A DNA stretch of 64,000 nucleotides from Bacillota bacterium (GCA_023398575.1 JAEWSC010000016.1:1-64000); one strand, 5' to 3'; shown: positions 8,958 through 17,862, counted from the stretch's first letter. Notes: a model not told the origin generated them from the sequence alone. A program made the numbers and translations.

Positions 8958-9354
8958 GGGAAGACCTCCTTATCAAATATCACACCGCATCTGCGGTGAG
9001 GGTTACAGTAGGTAGATAGCGGACAAGGGGAGACAAATTTCAGGGGATGCATGGAAGGCTCCGAAGTCGAAGCGCCGCCACAGGCGGATGAAGCGAGGCG
9101 GAGGAGGCTGGCGAAACGAGCAATGCGAATGATAGTGAGCAGTGCGACGATTGAGCCAGATGGGGTGGAACCCCTTCCATGTTAATCGTGTCATCCGGCT
9201 TTGCCGGGTGCGCGGGGCGCTTGCGGAGCAAGCATTCCTTACGCTTTTTGCCGACCGTAGGCCTGCATCGGGCAAGCGAAGCGTAGACCTATGCGTAGGG
9301 CTACAGGCAAAAAGTGAGGGATCAAAAAAATGATAATATCATTTTTTTGAAGGA
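8958..9354. other. Structured intergenic region between permease and binding-protein genes
   Basis: A 397-bp gap inside an otherwise tight operon. It holds several inverted repeats: CACCGCA/TGCGGTG (8983-8998), a GCTTGC/GCAAGC hairpin near 9219-9233, and a long-range stem CTTTTTGCC (9244-9252) with GGCAAAAAG (9306-9314) that can be extended inwards by GTAGGCCT/AGGGCTAC. ORFs in it are Arg/Pro-rich and look spurious. It could be a non-coding RNA, a dispersed repeat, or a regulated leader of the binding protein. Confidence 0.5.
9324..9348. terminator. Bidirectional hairpin directly after the permease gene
   Basis: AAAAAAATGAT (9324-9334) and ATCATTTTTTT (9338-9348) form a perfect inverted repeat with U-rich ends on either strand, only 6 bp beyond the permease stop on the minus strand. 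It probably terminates part of the permease transcripts. Confidence 0.7.
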
Positions 9355-10263
9355 TCATTCCTTGACCGCGCCCATCATGATCCCCTGTACGAAATACCGC
9401 TGGATAAAGGGGTACAGGAAGATCACCGGGCCGATGGTGATAAGCGTTACCGCCATCTTTACCGTTTCGGAAGGAAGCTTGATGCTGGCCGCTGCGCCGC
9501 TGGGGATGCGGCCCGAGGACACGGCGTTGACGTTGGAGATGATGGTGTACAGATAGTACTGCAGGGGGAACAATTCCTTCTTTTTAATAAAGATCAGGGC
9601 ATTCCACCAGTCATTCCAGTAGCACAGGGCGTACATCAGCCCTACGGTGAGCAGCGCGGTTTTGCTGATGGGCAGCGCAATGCGCCAGTAGATGGAGAAT
9701 TGCCCGGCACCATCTATTTTGGCCGCGTCATACAGCGCGTCGGAAACATCCATAAAGTAGGTGCGCATGAGAAAGATGTTCCACACGCTGACCATGGAAG
9801 GCAGGATTAATGCAAGCAGGCTGTTCTCCATTTGATAATAGTTGACGCAGACCACATACCAGGGTACCAGGCCAACAGAGAAGATAATGGTAAAGTTGCA
9901 AAAAAACGCGATCACGTTGCGGTAACGCAGCTCTTTTAGTGACAGCGCATAGGCGATCATGCTGGTGACCAACATGGCCCCCAGGGTACCAACCACCGTG
10001 ACAAGTATGGTGATGCCGTAGGAGGTCAGTATTTTGCCGCCGCTGTGGGCGAACAGATAGGTGTATGTATCCGCAGTAAAGGCCTTGGGGAAAAGCCGAA
10101 AGCCATCCTTGGCAATCAGGCTTTCGCTGGTAAAGGATACGCTGACTGTTAGCAGCAGCGGGAACAGGCACATGAGGGCAAACATGCCCACCAGTGCGTA
10201 GGAGAAAACCTTTACCGCTTTGTCGGAGGAGGACTTGCGGATTTTTGCATGCGTTGCCTGCAT
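9355..10263 (-). CDS. Sugar ABC importer permease (LplC/YtcP type, CUT1)
   Basis: A 302-residue integral membrane protein with about six transmembrane helices. The cytoplasmic EAA-type loop reads DAAKIDGAGQFSIYWRIALP, the docking site for the ATPase. The C-terminus VQGIMMGAVKE is typical of MalG-like permeases. Its start overlaps the stop of the upstream permease by one base (TGATG), indicating translational coupling. It partners that permease and the binding protein at 7497. No ATPase gene is present in the operon. Confidence 0.92.
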   Translation of the reverse strand: MQATHAKIRKSSSDKAVKVFSYALVGMFALMCLFPLLLTVSVSFTSESLIAKDGFRLFPKAFTADTYTYLFAHSGGKILTSYGITILVTVVGTLGAMLVTSMIAYALSLKELRYRNVIAFFCNFTIIFSVGLVPWYVVCVNYYQMENSLLALILPSMVSVWNIFLMRTYFMDVSDALYDAAKIDGAGQFSIYWRIALPISKTALLTVGLMYALCYWNDWWNALIFIKKKELFPLQYYLYTIISNVNAVSSGRIPSGAAASIKLPSETVKMAVTLITIGPVIFLYPFIQRYFVQGIMMGAVKE

Positions 10264-11255
10264 CAGAACAGCCCTCCCTTTTCATTGTATTTGCGGGCCA
10301 GGCTATTGGCCAAGGTCACCAGCATCAACCCCATCACCGACTGCATGAGACCGATGGCGGTGGTAAAGGAAAAGCCCATGGAGCGCATGGCGGAGTAGAC
10401 AAAGGTATCAATAACGTTCACGGCATCACCCAGCACTGGGTTATTGCCCACAATACCGTAGATCATGCCGAAATCGCCGTAGAAGATGCGGCCTACGCTC
10501 ATTAAGACCAGCACCACCACCGTGGGGCGCAGCATCGGCAGGGTGATAAAGCGGATCTGCTGGAACTTGGTGGCTCCATCAATGGTGGAAGCCTCATACA
10601 ACGTTCCGTCAAAGTTGGCCATGGCTGCCATATAGACGATGGAGCTGTAGCCTGCCCATTTCCACACATTGGCCAGCACGATAATGGTCTTCCAATACTG
10701 GGGTTCGGCATACCAGCGGATGGGCTGCGCGCCTACACCTACCAGCAAGCGGTTGATGACGCCATTGGCACCGTTCAAAATGATTTCCCCGGTTTTTTGG
10801 TTGACCCGGAAATTGGAGGTAAAAAAGCCGTACATGATGGCGCCGACCACGATCCAGGACAAAAAGTAGGGGAAGAACATAGCGCTTTGGGCCACTCTTT
10901 TGAACATTTTGCCTTTTATTTCATTCATGCAGATGGCCAGGGTCACCGGCAGTGCCGTTCCAAGCAGAATGCCAAAAAAGTTGATGACCAGCGTGTTTTT
11001 GATTACCGTCCAGCAGGTGGGGTTGTTGAAAAAGAAGCGGAAGTTGTCCAGCCCTACAAAGGGGCTGCCGAATATGCCGTCTACCACATTGAACTTGGTA
11101 AACGCCATATACAATCCGCCCAGGGGCACGTAGCAAAACATCACCAATAGCACCATGGCGGGCACGCACATCAGATACAGCGTTCTGTTGCGCCAAAGCT
11201 CCCGGCCCACGCCGGCCCGTTTGTCTGTCCGGTTCATGACCGCCGGCTGCAACAT
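10263..11255 (-). CDS. Sugar ABC importer permease (LplB/YteP type, CUT1)
   Basis: A 330-residue membrane protein with a MalF/LplB-like layout: a first helix around residues 30-50 (YLMCVPAMVLLVMFCYVPLGG) and a substrate-facing core. The EAA loop is EASTIDGATKFQQIRFITLP. The ATG follows AGGAGGTGA with ideal spacing, 16 bp after the oxidoreductase fusion gene. It forms a heterodimeric channel with the next gene product. LplB/LplC-type systems are known for complex oligosaccharides such as rhamnogalacturonan fragments, but the substrate here is unknown. Confidence 0.92.
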   Translation of the reverse strand: MLQPAVMNRTDKRAGVGRELWRNRTLYLMCVPAMVLLVMFCYVPLGGLYMAFTKFNVVDGIFGSPFVGLDNFRFFFNNPTCWTVIKNTLVINFFGILLGTALPVTLAICMNEIKGKMFKRVAQSAMFFPYFLSWIVVGAIMYGFFTSNFRVNQKTGEIILNGANGVINRLLVGVGAQPIRWYAEPQYWKTIIVLANVWKWAGYSSIVYMAAMANFDGTLYEASTIDGATKFQQIRFITLPMLRPTVVVLVLMSVGRIFYGDFGMIYGIVGNNPVLGDAVNVIDTFVYSAMRSMGFSFTTAIGLMQSVMGLMLVTLANSLARKYNEKGGLF

Positions 11256-11271
11256 TTTGTCACCTCCTAGC

Positions 11272-13779
11272 TTATAACTCCTTGGGTAGATAGGGGGATG
11301 TTCCGACCGCCCGAACGTCCTCCCTCAGCACAAACATGCCTGACGTATGGAAGTGGATGCCTTTGCGGTAGCAATCGATGATTGCTTTTTCCAGGCGTGT
11401 TTTGGGCTGATAGGTGTCGGTATCAAGCGCTATATCTCCAAACACTTCTTTGTGTGCCATTTCTCCGCCTTCCATGGTGGGATAGCAGTAAAACTGTTCC
11501 TGTACTCTGACAATGTTGCTTTCTTTGGGCAAAAGCGCCTTGAGGCCCGGGTCGTACAGCCAGCTTTCGCTCCAGAAGCCCTTGATGGGCAGCGAGGGGA
11601 AGTACTTGTCATAGAACTGCAATGCCAGCTCCATGGAGTTTTTCAGCCGCTCTGTGGTATACCCTTCGCCGCCGGGAATATGCAGCCCCAGAGTATAGTC
11701 GCCCTCGCCGAGCGCTTTGTGCCATTCGCTCTTTTTAAGCGTGACGGGTTCTTTTTCTACAGTGCCGGTAGGATGGACCGGATGCGCGGTGATGGTTTTT
11801 TCATCCTCCCGCCAGAGGGTGGTAAACGCCTGTTCGTCGAATACGCCGTTCACACCCTGCAGTTGCCCATCCTGGCGAATGAGTTGATCTCCCGGCCATA
11901 GTGCAACGGTTTGGCCCGTTACATTGCTCCGCCATACCTCCGGCGTGCCATAGCGGAAGGGGATAAAGTAGAAGCGGTCCATCAGGAAGATGGCGCACAG
12001 ATAAAAGTTCATGTCCCAGGGGTAGTCCGAAACCTCAACATCCCCGGTATCCTTGAACTTTTTCAACTGTCTGTCTGCCATGATCCAAGGCACATACTCG
12101 TACTGTTCCTTGGGGATGCCGCGGGATGATGCCAGCTTCAGCGCCGGCGCTATACAGGACAAGGCGTACAACAATGCGTAGGCATCCTTCGCAAAGCCGC
12201 TCAGGCACTTGGGTTCGGGCCTTGGAAAATGGCAGGCGGTACCTCGGTTCAGCGCCACAAGCGCATCCTGCCTAAGCACATACGACAGACGCATCAGGGT
12301 TTCATCCGCTTCGATCTGTGCCAGCGCTTCCCTCAACAGCTGGATTTTATCTTCCGGCATCGCGCACCTTGTCATGGCGCTTTCAAAAAAATCAGGGTCG
12401 ATAAAGCGCAAATGTTCTGGTACTTCCATGCCCACTACAAAGGGTTCCACACCCTCGGACAATGGGATGCTAGTATAATTGGCCCAAGTATGCAGCAGTT
12501 CTTCTGTGACAGTCACCTTGGGCATAGCGGATAATTCCTTGCGGTATTTGCTCATATCCACTGTTGTTTTACAAACCCGCGAGGTCTCCGCCGCACAGGC
12601 GATCAGGTGGCTTTCCACTGACCTTGCGATAGAGGTAGCAGCGTCGCCGCTGTTGTTTTCCAATAGCTTCAAAAAGTCCCGCATCAGCCCATCATCGCCG
12701 CCGTTGTGGCCGCCGGTGGTCTGGCTGGGGAAGACGATGCGGGCGTTCGTTTCGCTAACGCCTGTAGACATAAAGGGAATGATTTCAATGCGGTTGTCAT
12801 AGTCGGAGCCCCGAATCTCCCCATGCTCGCACATGACCTTGATGGTGCGTGAAATGCGGTTGGTGAAGGCGCTTAGGCTGAAGGCGGCGGTGACACCGTT
12901 TTTGAACTGTATGTTTACGATTTGATGGTCGCAAACATCGTTGTCGCAGCGGTATACGCACCGGCCATAGGGGCCTTCCGCAATGGCCTTCATCAGGCCT
13001 TCCTCGCTTTGGTCAAGGGTCAAAACTGCCGCCGGCCAGTTGCCGGCAATGGGCAGATAACACTTGCGGGCGTCATAGCGGCAGCCATCCGCCGCGGGGC
13101 AGTCAAGGCATCTTGCCGTGCTGCCTCGGGGGGCATTTTCTTCTTTAAAATAGGTCAATTGCCCGAAAGAGGAAACCTGTTCAGCCTCGCTGCCGGTCAA
13201 CCATACCAGCAGGTCCATATCATGGCAGGATTTTTGCATGATGATGGGGCTGCTGTCATAGCTCTTGCGCCAGTTGCCCCGCACAAAGGAATGGGCCATA
13301 TGAAAGTTGCCCACGTTCTCGTTATGCACAATCGAGACCACCCGGCCCAATTCGCCGCTGTCAACAATGGCCTTCAAGGTTTTGAAAAACGGTGCGTACC
13401 GAAGCACATGGCACACCGTAACCGTACGGCCTGTTTCTTCCGCCCTTTTTGCGATACGCAGGCATTCCAACGGATCGGGCGAAACAGGCTTTTCCAGCAG
13501 CAGATGATAGCCCAGGTCCATGGCGGCCATGGCCTGGCGGTAATGGTCCCGGTCCATGGAGGCGATGATCAGTGCATCACCAAGCCGGTCTGCGTTAAGC
13601 AGACCCTCCGCACTGTCGTACACATGCTCCGGGGGAATGGAAAAGGCCTTCGCTGCGGCTTGGCGCCGCAGTGCGTGGGGCTCTGCCACCGCCACAATTT
13701 CAGCCAGTCCGCTTTTCTTGGCGGCCTCTCCGTAAATCATGCCCCGTTGTCCGGCTCCGATAAGCGCAAGCTTGAACAT
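11272..13779 (-). CDS. Gfo/Idh/MocA-type oxidoreductase fused to a GNAT-like acyltransferase
   Basis: An 835-residue fusion. Residues 1-400 are a Gfo/Idh/MocA NAD(P)-dependent oxidoreductase: the Rossmann motif LALIGAGQRG is at the start, EKPVSPDP carries the family's Lys, and a Cys cluster RCLDCPAADGCRYDARKCY is inserted. Residues about 430-835 match the pattern of NAT_N/GNAT_C acyltransferase proteins, including LGLHIPGGEGYT, GFWSESWLYDPGLKALLP and SNIVRVQEQF. A sugar may be oxidised and N-acylated by one polypeptide, but this is inference. The start was set at ATG 13779, which has GAAGGG upstream; an upstream TTG at 13806 lacks a good ribosome site. The gene lies between the kinase and permease genes of the operon. 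Confidence 0.8.
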   Translation of the reverse strand: MFKLALIGAGQRGMIYGEAAKKSGLAEIVAVAEPHALRRQAAAKAFSIPPEHVYDSAEGLLNADRLGDALIIASMDRDHYRQAMAAMDLGYHLLLEKPVSPDPLECLRIAKRAEETGRTVTVCHVLRYAPFFKTLKAIVDSGELGRVVSIVHNENVGNFHMAHSFVRGNWRKSYDSSPIIMQKSCHDMDLLVWLTGSEAEQVSSFGQLTYFKEENAPRGSTARCLDCPAADGCRYDARKCYLPIAGNWPAAVLTLDQSEEGLMKAIAEGPYGRCVYRCDNDVCDHQIVNIQFKNGVTAAFSLSAFTNRISRTIKVMCEHGEIRGSDYDNRIEIIPFMSTGVSETNARIVFPSQTTGGHNGGDDGLMRDFLKLLENNSGDAATSIARSVESHLIACAAETSRVCKTTVDMSKYRKELSAMPKVTVTEELLHTWANYTSIPLSEGVEPFVVGMEVPEHLRFIDPDFFESAMTRCAMPEDKIQLLREALAQIEADETLMRLSYVLRQDALVALNRGTACHFPRPEPKCLSGFAKDAYALLYALSCIAPALKLASSRGIPKEQYEYVPWIMADRQLKKFKDTGDVEVSDYPWDMNFYLCAIFLMDRFYFIPFRYGTPEVWRSNVTGQTVALWPGDQLIRQDGQLQGVNGVFDEQAFTTLWREDEKTITAHPVHPTGTVEKEPVTLKKSEWHKALGEGDYTLGLHIPGGEGYTTERLKNSMELALQFYDKYFPSLPIKGFWSESWLYDPGLKALLPKESNIVRVQEQFYCYPTMEGGEMAHKEVFGDIALDTDTYQPKTRLEKAIIDCYRKGIHFHTSGMFVLREDVRAVGTSPYLPKEL

Positions 13780-13816
13780 ATACGCACCCTTCTTTCCAAT
13801 AAACAAGGAATTTTCC

Positions 13817-14896
13817 TTACGCAGGAATCACGCGGCTGGATTCCCGGCTGATAATGCTTTGCATCTGCTGAAACTTGCGCTCCATGTCTGCCACCAAATG
13901 AAGCTGCGTCCGGCAGCGGTCCAGATTGTGGCCCGGGCGGTGCGTTCGAAAGTACACATCGCCTTCCAGATAATCGGTCAAAAAGCGAAGGCCGCATTCC
14001 AGCGTCATCAGCTTGGCCGCCAGGGGCAGGGTTTCAAGCTCCAGGGGGGTGAGGCTTTCGCCGCATGCACTCAAAAACCCTCTGGCATACATTTCAAACA
14101 AAGGCAGCGATAGGCTGACACGGCCTAAATCCCGTTCGTCCTCCAGCGCGGTGGATGCTCCAAAGCGGATGGAATCGCCAAAGTCATTGCCGCAAAGGCC
14201 TGGCATCACGGTATCCAGATCCACCACGCAAAGGGGTTTGCCATTTGCTTTATCCAGCAGCACATTGTTGAGCTTGGCGTCGTTGTGGGTGACGCGAAGG
14301 GGAAGCTGGCCGCATGTAAGCATCCTGACCATGGCGCCGGCATCATCCTCCCGCTTGAGCAGAAAGTCGATTTCCGGCCTTACTTCCCTTGCGCGGCCAT
14401 GGGGATCGTCATGCAAAACTTCATGAAAACGCAAATAGCGGCTGATGGTGTCGTGAAAGCCGGGAATGGTTTCTACAAGGTTCGCGGCCGGAAAGTCTGA
14501 CAGCAGGTTTTGAAACTGCCCGAAAGCTACGCCGCTTTCATAAAACTCCTCTGCCGTTTGGGCTTTGTCCAGGCAGATGCTGTCTTCTACGAACACATAG
14601 ACCCGCCAGTGCTCGCCCTGCGCATCCAACGCGTAAGGCTGGCCGTCTTTTGTTGGCACAAGGCGCAGTACCCGCCTTGCATCCGGGTTCTTTTTCCATA
14701 GATGGTCCGTTACGGCCTGAATGTTGTTCATCAGCGCCGGAACGTTGCGAAACACCTGCTGATTGACCTTTTGCAATATATAACGTGTGCCAAGGTCGGT
14801 TTCCAATAAGAAAGTGGTATTGATATGCCCGTTGCCATAACGGCTGCATAATACGGGCCGGCCATCCAGTTGAAATGAAAACGCCATTGGTTCCAT
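13817..14896 (-). CDS. nahK: N-acetylhexosamine 1-kinase-like phosphotransferase
   Basis: A 359-residue APH-fold sugar kinase. The N-lobe has CSRYGNGHINTTF followed by ILQKVNQQVF. The catalytic loop is RVTHNDAKLNNVLLD and the metal-binding segment CVVDLDTVMPG, both characteristic of NahK, the anomeric kinase for GlcNAc and GalNAc in the galacto-N-biose pathway. Bifidobacterial NahK is about the same length. The ATG at 14896 was chosen because it has GGAG upstream, overlaps the preceding stop by one base (TAATG) and gives the family length. Together with the upstream nucleotidyltransferase it would convert free HexNAc to a nucleotide sugar. No lacto-N-biose phosphorylase gene is seen in the window. 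Confidence 0.82.
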   Translation of the reverse strand: MEPMAFSFQLDGRPVLCSRYGNGHINTTFLLETDLGTRYILQKVNQQVFRNVPALMNNIQAVTDHLWKKNPDARRVLRLVPTKDGQPYALDAQGEHWRVYVFVEDSICLDKAQTAEEFYESGVAFGQFQNLLSDFPAANLVETIPGFHDTISRYLRFHEVLHDDPHGRAREVRPEIDFLLKREDDAGAMVRMLTCGQLPLRVTHNDAKLNNVLLDKANGKPLCVVDLDTVMPGLCGNDFGDSIRFGASTALEDERDLGRVSLSLPLFEMYARGFLSACGESLTPLELETLPLAAKLMTLECGLRFLTDYLEGDVYFRTHRPGHNLDRCRTQLHLVADMERKFQQMQSIISRESSRVIPA

Positions 14897-15810
14897 TACT
14901 TGCTCCACAGCCTTTCGGGATAAATTCCAAGGCTTTTCCTTTCGGCGATGGCTTTTTGCACCATGGGCATATCCTGCTGATAGGTGACGCCGAACCATGT
15001 TTCATCCGTTGCAAGGACCCTTACCTTAGCGCTTCCATCCTCAATGAGCTTGTTGGGCACATAGGGCAGAAAGTATTCGCACTTCTCCGGGTCTTTGGGA
15101 AGGCGGTCAATTAAAAAAGAAGAAAATTCATTTTCAATGGCTTTGAGCATACTCATTTGAAAGCCCCACAGGTTCATGGAAACGGTTGTGCCCTGTGGTA
15201 TATCGGTATAATGCTCTCCGTCCTCGGTAAAGGCAGCGCAGGCGCCGCGTTTTTCAATGCGGGTGCGTTCCACAATGGCGGAAAGAGTTCCATCTCCACT
15301 CACTTGGCACACGCCCCGGGCCACATGGCCGAACTCCGTCAGCGTGTTTTCAATCCGGTAGCCTACCATGGCATGCTCGTTTTGTTCATGCGGTTCGGAT
15401 AAAAAGTGATATATGCTTTGAAATGCGCCGCGGCCGTAAAAGTCATCGGCGTTGATGGCGGCAAAGGGGCCGGTAATTTGTGGTGCGGCGCACAGTACGG
15501 CATGGGCTGTGCCCCAAGGCTTTTTACGGATTTCGGGAACGCTGAACCCTTTGGGGAGTGTATCCATGCGCTGATAAGCGTACCTTATGTTGACATACGG
15601 CGCGATGCGGCTGCCGATGGCCTCGCGGAAATCCTGCTCCATTTCAGGCTTTAGGATAACAACAACATCCTCAAAGCCGGCCATAAGCGCATCGTATATG
15701 GCAAAATCGATCAGCAGGTGCTTTTGCTCGTCCACCGGGGCAATTTGCTTCAGCCCGCCATAGCGGCTGCCCAGCCCCGCGGCCATGATCACCAGTTGCG
15801 GTTTTTGCAC
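14896..15810 (-). CDS. Sugar-1-phosphate nucleotidyltransferase
   Basis: A 304-residue NTP-transferase. The nucleotide-binding signature QLVIMAAGLGSRYGGLKQ is at the N-terminus, and the metal-binding Asp pair lies in AAINADDFYG (about residue 110). A family-typical KKPWGTAHAVLCA precedes it. It should activate a sugar-1-phosphate, probably the product of the HexNAc 1-kinase to which it is translationally coupled. The start is GTG at 15810 with AAGGTGA 6 nt upstream; an alternative GTG lies at 15819. It is the first gene of the minus-strand operon, divergent from the AraC regulator. Confidence 0.85.
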   Translation of the reverse strand: MQKPQLVIMAAGLGSRYGGLKQIAPVDEQKHLLIDFAIYDALMAGFEDVVVILKPEMEQDFREAIGSRIAPYVNIRYAYQRMDTLPKGFSVPEIRKKPWGTAHAVLCAAPQITGPFAAINADDFYGRGAFQSIYHFLSEPHEQNEHAMVGYRIENTLTEFGHVARGVCQVSGDGTLSAIVERTRIEKRGACAAFTEDGEHYTDIPQGTTVSMNLWGFQMSMLKAIENEFSSFLIDRLPKDPEKCEYFLPYVPNKLIEDGSAKVRVLATDETWFGVTYQQDMPMVQKAIAERKSLGIYPERLWSK

Positions 15811-15938
15811 GTTTCTCACCTTGATTAATCAGTATATACACATGAAACGAAATGCGGACAGGAAAGTCAATAGCTTCAGGTGATGTGTGAAGATTTAGAT
15901 AAGTTTCTGATAAATTTGGGCCTGTTCTGTGAAAGTTC

Positions 15939-15947
15939 TGGTATAAT
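15939..15947 (+). promoter_or_regulatory. Extended -10 promoter of the AraC-type gene
   Basis: TGG followed by TATAAT (15942-15947) is an extended -10 element about 30 nt before the ATG. The -35 region is poor, which is compatible with an extended -10 or an activator-dependent promoter. It lies in the divergent control region shared with the sugar operon. Confidence 0.5.
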
Positions 15948-15977
15948 GGAATCAACAAAGTCAGCGGGGGAAGCATC

Positions 15978-17174
15978 ATGATCGAAAACCTCAATGCACT
16001 CACAATTTCTGCCTTTGGTGAAATTCTTTTGGATGAAAGTAGGGATGGGTATGAACGATTATCTATCCATATGCACGAAAATCCAAAGGAATACAGCGTT
16101 TGGGAGCATGATTCCGTACTAATCAACAAGCCAAAGGACATGGCGCTTTTGCAGGTGTTCAATGCTTCTATAGGCCGGTCCACGACTTTCTATTTGGATA
16201 AGCCGGTTCGCTTGTTTCCGGGTATTCCTTTTGCGCTTACACCGCTGTCGCCGCCCTTGGAGGCGGAACTGTACATCAAGGAAGGGGCTGTGAAATCCAC
16301 CCTGCTCATGGAAGTGCCGGGGGCGTCGGTGCTGCGCCCTTCTCTCAGCATACCCTGCCTTTATACCTTGTTTTATCAGGAAAAGCCCAAAGGCTTTTTC
16401 TTTTCGGGGGAAAGCCATGAGCCCTATGAACTGACCTATGTGGATATGGGCCGGCTGCATTGTGTGGTAGGCGGCCGCGACCTGGCTCTTTCCCAGCAGG
16501 AATTGATGCTCTTTGCACCCAGGCAGTGGCACATGCAGTACGCCCAGGCAGACATGCCGGTAAATTTTGTCACCATTAGTTTTGATGTACTTCCCAACGA
16601 TTTACCGCTGCCTTGCGGTGCCGTCATTCCTGCCACAAGGGAGCTGACGAACTGCTTGCAGCGAATACTAGCCTTGCAAAAGGAGGATGCGCCTTATCAG
16701 GGAGATATGATTTTGAGCTTGTGCACCCAGGTGCTTTTGCTTTTGCTTCGGGGCCAGGCCGCCCAATCAGAGCGGGAAGAGCCGGCCGCCGCGGCAGAAA
16801 ACCTGCTGGTGGAGCGTGCGCTTTTGTACATTGATGCTCATTTCATGCACCACCTGACAGTGGGGGAGGTGGCCTCCCATATTCATGTCAGCCCATCATA
16901 CCTGGCTACGCTGTTCAAGCGGCAGTTGAAGGTATCGCCGCTGCACCATATCCAGCGCCTTCGCTTAAATCAAAGCAGGCAGCTGCTGGTCAAAGGGGAG
17001 GAGAACATTGCGCAGATATCCGCGCGGCTGGGCTATAAAACGCCGCAGCACTTTTCCAGGGCGTTTAAGGACGAATTCGGCTTTTCACCCCGGGAGTTTG
17101 CACGGTCCCTAAAGGTGGCCGCGGAGCCGCGCAGTAAACAGGCTGCTTCTCCCAAGGGGAAGCAGCCTGCATAA
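15978..17174 (+). CDS. AraC-family transcriptional regulator
   Basis: A 398-residue protein. The C-terminal ~100 residues (about 280-380) hold the double helix-turn-helix: LTVGEVASHIHVSPSYLATLFKR.. and the second motif IAQISARLGYKTPQHFSRAFK followed by GFSPREF. The middle (about 130-250) is a cupin-like sugar-sensing domain. A further ~110 N-terminal residues precede it and may be another cupin-like domain. The ATG has GGGGGAAG upstream. It is divergent from the kinase/transferase/transporter operon and probably activates it in response to the imported sugar. A hairpin covers its last codons. Confidence 0.9.
   Translation: MIENLNALTISAFGEILLDESRDGYERLSIHMHENPKEYSVWEHDSVLINKPKDMALLQVFNASIGRSTTFYLDKPVRLFPGIPFALTPLSPPLEAELYIKEGAVKSTLLMEVPGASVLRPSLSIPCLYTLFYQEKPKGFFFSGESHEPYELTYVDMGRLHCVVGGRDLALSQQELMLFAPRQWHMQYAQADMPVNFVTISFDVLPNDLPLPCGAVIPATRELTNCLQRILALQKEDAPYQGDMILSLCTQVLLLLLRGQAAQSEREEPAAAAENLLVERALLYIDAHFMHHLTVGEVASHIHVSPSYLATLFKRQLKVSPLHHIQRLRLNQSRQLLVKGEENIAQISARLGYKTPQHFSRAFKDEFGFSPREFARSLKVAAEPRSKQAASPKGKQPA
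17140..17168 (+). other. Hairpin embedded in the last codons of the AraC-type gene
   Basis: AGGCTGCTTC (17140-17149) pairs perfectly with GAAGCAGCCT (17159-17168), with CCC/GGG inside. It lies upstream of the TAA at 17172 and has no U tract, so it is not a clear terminator; an mRNA 3'-end stabiliser is possible. Confidence 0.5.
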
Positions 17175-17231
17175 TGGAAGCAAATGATCTATCTTATACA
17201 GGTATGCGATTGCATAACAAACCGCTATGTA

Positions 17232-17747
17232 CTATAAAATCCATATTGCGCCAACCAACGATGCCAAGGCAATTGTTAAGAACAGGGCAATGGCGTTCAT
17301 AACCTTATGGGTGTTTTCCTTGCAAATTTTATGGAACATAAAATAGATCCCAAGACCTGCAATACCGCCGATAGTGTTTGCTATTACATCCGTAATGTCA
17401 CTGGCTCCAAGCGCAAAAATATACTGAATGACTTCAAAAAACAGGCTTGTCAAAATGATGGGCACAATCAGTTGCAAAAAGGTCTTCTTCTTGCCCAGCA
17501 TGCTGATATAAATGCCAAAGGGCAGAAATGCCAATCCGTTGTAAATGATTTCGTTATAGCTTGGTCTCCCGTTTAAGTGAAGCATGGCGCCAAATGGGAT
17601 GAAGTTCATGCTTCTTTCGACGTCCATCACAAAATTAAAATGATAGTGCAAAAATGCAAATGATAATCTGGTCTTAAACAATATGATTCCTGATAGCACC
17701 AGCAGATATAGGATGAATAATGTTATCGTCATTTTTCTTGATTTCAT
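17232..17747 (-). CDS. VanZ-like membrane protein
   Basis: A 171-residue protein with about four to five hydrophobic helices. The conserved features of the VanZ family are present: MNFIPFGAMLH, then NGLAFLPFGIYISML and the polar SLFFEVIQYIFALGASDITD with a conserved Glu and Asp in the membrane. VanZ of enterococci gives low teicoplanin resistance, but most VanZ-like proteins have no proven role. There are no resistance genes nearby, so a resistance function should not be assumed. ATG at 17747 is preceded by GAAAGGAT. It is a single gene convergent with the AraC-type gene. Confidence 0.85.
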   Translation of the reverse strand: MKSRKMTITLFILYLLVLSGIILFKTRLSFAFLHYHFNFVMDVERSMNFIPFGAMLHLNGRPSYNEIIYNGLAFLPFGIYISMLGKKKTFLQLIVPIILTSLFFEVIQYIFALGASDITDVIANTIGGIAGLGIYFMFHKICKENTHKVMNAIALFLTIALASLVGAIWIL

Positions 17748-17862
17748 ATGTTATCCTTTCAATTTGTCAGATTCAATACTATTTTCCATTCTACCATATC
17801 TGTCCCACCGGCGGAAGTAAACAGATATATCTTTATACAGATCATTTATTTTGGTTCCCCTC

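Noticed and set aside
7449..8999. 516-codon plus-strand ORF opposite the binding protein
   Set aside because: It is a mirror of the binding-protein gene at 7497-8957, which has a signal peptide, ribosome site and operon context.
9003..9275. 90-codon ORF in the structured gap
   Set aside because: Arg/Pro/His-rich product with no domain; it lies over strong inverted repeats and looks spurious.
17232..17747. VanZ-like gene as a glycopeptide resistance determinant
   Set aside because: VanZ-like proteins are widespread and none of the other van genes is present.
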